From Cryptomeria japonica (lineage: Eukaryota > Streptophyta > Pinopsida > Cupressales > Cupressaceae): a stretch of 64,000 bases of DNA. Below the pieces are notes generated by a model that saw only the letters and a list, made by a program, of their open reading frames with translations, did no database searches and was not told the DNA's origin. Positions 57,575 through 64,000 of the stretch are shown here, piece after piece. The stretch lies in contig NC_081415.1 in assembly GCF_030272615.1 (NCBI RefSeq), forward strand, positions 379,467,392-379,531,391. The letters are read 5' to 3'. Every line of letters begins with the position of its first letter. Position 1 is the stretch's first letter. A program made the translations under genes and the position numbers.

Positions 57575-60500
57575 ATGGGTTCTTCCTCTACACCTGAATT
57601 CATTGCAAACCCTACAGTGATTGAAGTTATTAAGAGCCCTAGACCCATGTTCAAACTTATTCCTGAAATTGCAAAGAAAGATGATACCCTAGGAGCATTT
57701 TCGAAAATACCTAAGGGAGTAGTTTATGCAAAAAATCCTAGAATGTATATACATTGTCATATTGAGGGACTAGGAGCTGAAGAAATAATGAACATGCATA
57801 GGACTGCTATTTGTGATGAACAAGGAAATGTTAAACCAGAACACAAGATAGTGGAAACCCTAGGCTTTGTGGACATTCGTAGTATCCTTGATTTTCCTAA
57901 GGATGTGATAAGGATAGTCTTGAGCAGAGTTCATGGAGAGTTCTTTTGGTTGGATTCCATCCATAAGATTACCAAAGAGGCAGTTAGGGCAGTGACAGGC
58001 TTACCTTCCACCGGTAGCAAGCCTAATAAAACTAAAAAGGTTCCAAATGACACTGTGATGACCCTAACCGGCGCAACATTTGATAAAAGATCCTTGAGAA
58101 TCAATGATGTGAAGGACATCAATGCTAGATTTGTCAGTATGATTCTTGGTTATAAGGCTACACATGCAAATAGACTAAACTTAGTCTCTAGCTTATGTGC
58201 ATATGACATGGTGAATAAAAATGCTATGATTGATGTATGTGAGTGGCTAAAAGATGAACTGATAGACAATTTGAATAAAATTAAGGGTGATAAGAAAGGA
58301 ACTTTCAGATTTGGCAACCTGCTTGTATGTTTAAAGTTGTACATTACCAAGCAAGTTCCTGGTATTGGTAGGAAAGACTTTGGTTTTGATATCTTGGTAG
58401 GAAAACAACTTCTAGATATATTGAACAACATGGGAGATGACAGAGAGAAAAACATAAATGAACATTTTCAAACTTTGAAAGAAAAGATGAAGACAAGAAT
58501 AAGGCTATCTCAAGCAATTGTTGATAAGTATCAAAAAGAGATATGCTTTGTGATCAAGAAAGATGAAATTTGGATGGAGGCAGTTATCCCTAGAACTATT
58601 TGGGTTACAGAGATGGGATATGAGGCAGATGACAACATAGTTGAAACCTATGCAAAATCCCTCTTAGAAGCCCCTAAGGAACCGATAGAAAAAGTATTTG
58701 GCAATGTTGAAACAATTGAAAGTGGCATTCAATCTCAGAAAAGAGTTAAGAAAATTGAGTAGATAGTTAGGAGAGGTTCAAGATAGGCAAAAGCAATAAA
58801 AGAAGATGTATTAAACAAAACTGGTATTAAGGAGAGTGAATTGGAAGGACTACAATGGGAAGCACATATTTCACCGGTTGCTACTTCCTTAGACAGTGAG
58901 ATACCAGCTAAGTTCAAAAGGGTAGAAAGGAAAAGAAAACCCTCACCGGTACCCTCACCTACACCCAGAAGGACAAGACAAAAGCAACAGGTAGTTAGGC
59001 CTCCAGCTAAGAAATTGACACCAAAGAAAAGAAAAGAAAGACAGGTTATCCACCATTTAACAAACTTCTAAATGAAATAACTGAAGATGGGAAATTGAAA
59101 AACATCAGTAAGTTATATAACACACTATCAAATGATGAAAAGGAGAGCATAGAAAATAGTGTAATCTTACACTTAGACATCCATAAGAAATTTTTGATGG
59201 AAATTGTGGATGAGATACCCAATGATTTGTACAGGAGATTAGAAGCTAGAAGGGTAGCCATTGTGGAATTGGACAAAAGGATAAAAATAGAGAAACTACT
59301 TGTAGTTCACCCAATGAACTCCACACAAGAAATTGATGAGTTGATCAGTGAAGCCAACCGGACAATATTTTCAACTGGTCACCGACATGTTGCACTAATG
59401 ACAGCTAGAGTAAATGAAATAATAGAAGAGACTACAAATCAGTGGGATATATTTTTTGTTGAAAAAGAAAAACAAGAAGAGCTTAAGAGACCAAAGACTA
59501 TTAGAGTCTACCAAAAAGAAAAGGATAAGAACTTGCCCCCACCTCTTTCTGATACTCCACCGGTACAAACTGCTAACATACAACCGGCAACAGAGAGTAT
59601 GGAAACACCACATGAGGATACGAATCCTAATATTGAGGTGTTATACACAGTGAACATTAACACACAAGAAGTCAATATTGTGGTGGATAAGGAAACAACT
59701 GGCAAGAGAGATGTGGCAACTAAGCCACTAGTAGAAAATATTGGAATTGAAAACATTAGAATTAGGGAACAACAACAAACTGAAGGATCAAATGAGCCCC
59801 TGGACATTGGAAAGGCAGAGACCATAAATGTGCATACTGATACATCTAATGAGCCACCGGCAACTACTGAAACTGAAAAACCTATTGCGTCACTGGCAGT
59901 AGACAACACAGAGGTAAACAAAGAAAAAATGGTAGTGGACACTACAGTGAAATCTTTAGAGACACAAATAGAGACACCATTAGTAGAGAACACTGAGAAA
60001 CCGTTAGAGCAATAGGTTCATACTGAGGAAAATACTAAGAAACAGGTAGAGCAATAGGCTCCTTCATAGACAATACCACCGGCCTCATCTGACAAGCCCA
60101 AGCCTTTGGTAGTGGAAATGCAAACACAAACAGATCCTCCAGAAAAAGAGGAAAGCAAAGCTATCACAACCACCAACGGATTACAAATTGTAAAGATAGT
60201 TGGACAATCATCCGGAACATCTATGACTAAATTTAGGCCTACAAATGTAACAGAGGTACTATTAGATTCAATAAAGAAAATAACAGAGTGCAATGCAGAA
60301 GCTTATAAGGCAATAGATGACACTTTACCAATTTTGAAGATGATAGCTCCAAAGTATAACATAGAAAATAAAGATTCTTTGAGCCAATTAGACACATTGT
60401 CTAAGTATATAACTGGCAACCTAATAACACTGGATCAGATAAATGAAGACACCTTCAGAGAGCAAATGAATAAGGAGAAAGAAAAATTCTTTGAGGAGAT

Positions 60501-61044
60501 AGTAAAGAATAATAAGGAACATATGGAAACCTTATTACCGGTATTAGGTAAAGCAATTTTGGACTTCAAGAAATTGTATAGAGATGCATGTAAAACAAAC
60601 ATTTTGACAAAAGACATAGATAAAGAGATCGGCATATCCCAAAAGGAAATAAATGATATTGCTGACAACTTGATAGGTTCATCAGACTCAATATCAGTAA
60701 TTGAACAGGAAATTGTAGGATTTGAAGAGAAAATAGAAAAGCTTGAGAAAGACAATGAAAGGATAAAGTTTAAGGCAAAAGAACTTAAATGCAAACTAAG
60801 TCCTAAATTGGATATCCCCATCTCTTTGAGAAAAGAGATCTTTGAGGCTCTTGTTCCAAGACTTAAGACACCGGAAGAGAAAATGCACTCTCTCACTGGT
60901 ACAATTCAAAGAACTGAAGCAACACTGAAAGAGAGTGAGAGATTTTACAATAGTCTGAATGTTGCCTTAATAGAAATTTATCAGATTGTAATAAACAGAT
61001 TACAAGGAACTAGGCAGGAACCACACTCAATTGACATTGAATGA
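57575..61044 (+). pseudogene. Element G ORF2, unknown ~1,150-codon protein
   Basis: The start ATG 57575 (MGSSSTPEFIANPT) is supported by alignment with F. The first 395 codons are open: IRSILDFPKDVIRIV, HGEFFWLDSIHKITKEAVRAVTGL, TGATFDKRSLRINDVKDIN, ILGYKATHANRLN and KDEIWMEAVIPRTIWVTEMGYE. Then come a Lys/Arg-rich linker (TPRRTRQKQQ, TPKKRK), a helical domain (59095-59460), a Thr/Glu-rich linker and a C-terminal coiled coil (60240-61020; EQEIVGFEEKIEKLEKDNER). Lesions: two TAG near 58760-58785, a frameshift near 59050 and three TAG at 60013-60070. All five stops are TAG. Family and function are not recognised. Confidence 0.82.
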
Positions 61045-61058
61045 TAGCCTTTTTCATT

Positions 61059-61074
61059 GATGCCAAAGGGGAAG
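61059..61074 (+). other. Upstream PPT-like sequence of element G
   Basis: GATGCCAAAGGGGAAGTAG lies about 150 bp before the true PPT and repeats its core. Elements C and F have a similar upstream second tract. Confidence 0.6.
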
Positions 61075-61205
61075 TAGTGGAGATGAGAAAAATGATCAGC
61101 AGAAGACATCATCAGCTCAAGGGGAGCACACAGTTTTGACAATTTTGGTAAGATACTTGTTTTGGACAACACTTTTTGGATTTTTGTCATGAGTGTTGCC
61201 ATCAA

Positions 61206-61221
61206 TGCCAAAGGGGGAGAT
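61206..61221 (+). other. Polypurine tract of element G
   Basis: TGCCAAAGGGGGAGAT directly precedes the LTR start TGTTAGCAAATG. Confidence 0.9.
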
Positions 61222-61998
61222 TGTTAGCAAATGCACACTCCAATGAGAAATTGTAGGTGATTGAAGGTATTGTCATTGATGGAAACCTTACAATAATATG
61301 ATACCAGCAGGCACCTGGACCAGAAGACTCTACACCGGCACCAAAAAGATTGATTACTGGCACCCTGGCTGACAAGATTTTATTTATTGCAAAATGTAAA
61401 TAATTGTAATATCTTTTTGAAAGCCGACAAGGCATATTTTAATAAGGCTCATATATAAGTATGAGATCTTAGAGAACATTTGTAGATAAGATATATGATG
61501 GATATTATGTGTGAATATTAAGGCAGAGTTTGGAATAAGGTTTTGGAAGTTACAGAGCTTAAACCGGCACTGGATCTGGCATAGCAGATGCCCTTTTGTA
61601 GCAGTACATGACATTGGATTTTCATAATCCACTTTTGTAAGTTAGTGAGACTTCTCTTTTGTATCTAAGCAGTGAGCTTTAGGCAGTTGGCCTTCCTGCA
61701 TGTGTAGGCCCCTATTGTAATAGTAATATTCTCTTATTGGCAAGTAAGCGAATATTGTGGGTCACAAATCCCACTGAGGTTTTTCCCACACTGGGTTTCC
61801 TCATTAAAAATACTGTGTTATGGTGTGTCTTTCATGTTGTGGTTGTTGTTCTTATTTATTGCATTAATTTTGGTTTACCGGTACATAGTTTTGGAATGCT
61901 TTTCATTTAATAAGTTAAGAAAATCAATTAACCAGTTAGATACTGATTCTCCCACCCCCCCCCCCCCCCACCTCTTAGTATCTTTGGGAATCCTAACA
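61222..61998 (+). mobile_element. 3' LTR of element G
   Basis: 777 bp; TGTTAGCAAATGCACACTCC to GGGAATCCTAACA. TATA-like ATATATAA at 61451. Hairpin arms AGATACTGA (61938-61946) and TTAGTATCT (61975-61983, one G-T pair). The C tract in its loop is expanded to about 17 bases. Confidence 0.92.
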
Positions 61999-62003
61999 TT
62001 TTT
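61999..62003. repeat. Target-site duplication of element G (right)
   Basis: TTTTT, matching 55343-55347. Confidence 0.65.
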
Positions 62004-62362
62004 GTGACTGATTTTTTCTTTATTAAATTTGTTTGATGTGTTTTCCTCATATTTGTTTCTTTGGGCTTAAAGTGAACCCCTCACATTTAGATTTGGCTCT
62101 AAAATGAACAAGTGTTTTTTCTTAACCCAAGACCCACTTACATATTCTCTCCCCTAATGTCTTAGGGTAAACTTGAGTGCACAAGAAATAAGTGATCTTG
62201 TTTTCAATTTTTTAGGAGGCCTTCTTGGGGATTTGATCACCTCAAGGGATGACCTAAACTCCCATGTTCTGTCGGAGTATAAAAAGTGAGGGATGAATCT
62301 AAATATCCCTATTGGAAGTAGAATCTTCTCAATCTCTTCTAAGCCCCAAAGAAATTTATACC
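62004..62362. other. No recognised gene
   Basis: Sequence that adjoined the F-G spacer before G inserted. No coding or repeat was recognised. Confidence 0.4.
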
Positions 62363-64000
62363 TGTACAACACAAAATATCACTGAGAGGAGGGGTCAATC
62401 AATGATTATAAACAATTTAAAACAAGGTGTGCAACCGGTAGAATAATGAAAACACTAACAAGCAATCACACACAAGAGCACATCACATAACACTGGATAT
62501 ACAAGGAAAACCCAATGTGGGAAAAACCTTGGTGAGAAATGCTCCTGGAGATCTACTGCTCCAATCCAGTCTCACAATGAAATAATAGTTTTACAATGTT
62601 TAGGGCACCAACCCCTAATAGTTTATGGACACCTACCCAAAGGAGCACCAACCCCTAATCTATTTTGAGCACCAACTCAAGGAGCACCAACCCCTACACT
62701 GAGCACCCACTCAATGAAATACAATGAGATATAAAATTAATATAATGATAAGCACCTTGTTACAAATGAGTTTTGTAACTTTTGCAACCTATTCACTCTG
62801 TCAATTGAACTATTTTTTTTCACACCGCTTCTTTTCTACCGGATCTCAATTCTCTCTATCGGAATCCTCTTTAACTCAGTTTTTTCCTAACCGGATCTCC
62901 TCTCACACTCTCTCTTCTCTCCTTCACTCTCTACGGCTACCTTATCGGTTCAATCTCTGTCAGTTTGATAGACTATTATGCTCTGTAACAGTTTACCAGT
63001 TACCTTAAACCTTGTTGGTTAAACCCTTCTTGCCGGTTCTTCTTCTAACACTCAATCCCTTTAATATTTTGCTATAAACAATCAGACTGATCAACTCTCA
63101 TTTAGCGTGATCACACTTTTTCATCAAATAGATTAAGTCTTTGATCTGCACATTTATATGCATGCTTTCCCACCAAAAAAAAACTCAAACTTTGTGCACC
63201 TAGGGTTTTATTCACCGACCATGATCCATATCAAATTGGATCTCATCTTCTTGAATTGACAACCTGCAACAGGTCAACAAAAAGCTCTGTCCTTTTTTAT
63301 TCTTCCAATAAACATTTACTATATTTAGAAAATTGGATCCTGTTCATCGGCCTTGATTTTGTCAATTATAATAAATGATCTAGTTGTTTCCTTCTCCAGA
63401 TCAACAAGACGATCAGATGTCCTGCTTCGATCATAATACCAAAAAATATTTGTTTTTCAATCTTCTTCGAGTTGCAATCCTCTGCAATCAATCCATGATT
63501 TCTGCAGTCTTCATTTAATATCGACCTAATCGGAAACTACCTCCTCGATGCACTATTCACCTACCACTGCATGTTCACCACCTGGAGTCCACATGACATT
63601 TCTGTCAACATCCAAATCACTTGATTGTGTCGATTCAAATTCAATTAACAACCAAACATGCTATCAGTATACACAAACTAGTTAACCTTCATATCATGCA
63701 CTTCTTTGTTTTGTCGGTTAGGACATGTTAACCCAGACTACACTTGCCAAACCATGAAACATACTCAGGGTAAGCTACTATCAAAAACCTTCATCATTTA
63801 CTAGTGATAGTCCTCAACCATTTTGCCAAAGTGGCAAACACTTCACATCCTTTCATCTTCTTATCCGAGTCCTTCAATTTGTCTTTTTACTTACCGGTTG
63901 ACATACTTATCGGTTGACATCAACATGTGAACAATCTTCAATACTCCTACTTGCATACCAGTTGACAATATGACAACACAATGCCAATATGACTCACATT
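62363..64000 (-). mobile_element. Copia-type LTR J, runs off the window
   Basis: The minus-strand end is near 62363 (TGTACAAC on the plus strand). It shows the family hairpin in weaker form (TATCACTGA at 62377; TCAATGATT at 62396), the GGAAAACCCAATGTGGGAAA motif shared with the F LTRs, and many CCGG sites. A short GAGCACCAACCCCT repeat recurs three to four times at 62600-62710. No PBS is seen to its left, so it could be a solo LTR or a 3' LTR. Confidence 0.6.

Larger units (their letters stand above)
55348..61998 (+). mobile_element. Element G: second copy of the Gag plus ORF2 family
   Basis: 6651 bp on the plus strand: 5' LTR 55348-56118, PBS 56121, gag 56190-57271, spacer with TATA-like motif, ORF2 57575-61044, PPT 61209-61221, 3' LTR 61222-61998, TTTTT duplication. 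Order and spacing match element F, but LTRs, gag and ORF2 are clearly diverged from it, so the two are separate lineages. No protease, RT, RNase H or integrase motif is present. Confidence 0.92.

Overview
This is nuclear plant DNA from a repeat-dense, gene-poor region. No host gene, tRNA or rRNA gene could be supported. Nearly everything recognisable is an LTR retrotransposon: Ty3/gypsy elements of a chromovirus and a Tat-like non-chromovirus lineage, and Ty1/copia elements with Sirevirus-like LTR and polypurine-tract features. Most are broken by stop codons and nested in one another. The density, long AT-rich LTRs and old nested insertions fit a very large plant genome, probably a gymnosperm. 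That is inference; nothing here fixes the species.

Layout. 1-1378: two tandem copies of a 691-bp unit. 1948-3535: minus-strand 5' LTR (starting TGTAGACACC) with primer-binding site and a leader of short repeats. 5753-12309: minus-strand gypsy element A (gag tail, protease, RNase H, RT, second RNase H, integrase). 13700-14370: local duplication. 14440-15790: copia gag remnant and the start of its 3' LTR, interrupted by element B (15791-26015, 5-bp target duplication). B is complete, has near-identical LTRs and carries one intact 694-codon ORF but no pol; its 5' LTR contains a tRNA-derived SINE. 28582-29035: LTR fragment E, interrupted by copia element C (29036-42151, minus), itself interrupted by chromovirus D (33641-39597, plus). 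44045-46588: an unknown coding pseudogene abutting an LTR and a PBS. 47728-54348 (minus) and 55348-61998 (plus): elements F and G, related and divergently oriented. 62363-64000: part of another copia-type LTR.

The most unusual system is the F/G family. Both have complete LTRs, tRNA-Met-type PBS, PPT and target-site duplications. Both encode a Gag-like protein (coiled coil plus four CCHC knuckles) and a second ORF of about 1,150 codons, with no protease, RT, RNase H or integrase. That second protein has a globular N-terminal domain, a basic Lys/Arg-rich linker, a helical domain, an acidic linker and a C-terminal coiled coil. A TATA-like motif about 150 bp upstream of its start codon is kept in both copies. 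These look like non-autonomous Gag-bearing elements with a captured or lineage-specific gene. B is a second non-autonomous type with a different unknown ORF, and the pseudogene at 44045 may be a third.

Across the copia-type LTRs (C, E, F, G and the one at the right edge), a short inverted repeat around a C-rich loop lies just inside the LTR 3' end. Its stem sequence differs between families while pairing is largely kept, which suggests a conserved RNA or DNA hairpin. All boundaries, alignments and identity estimates were read by eye.
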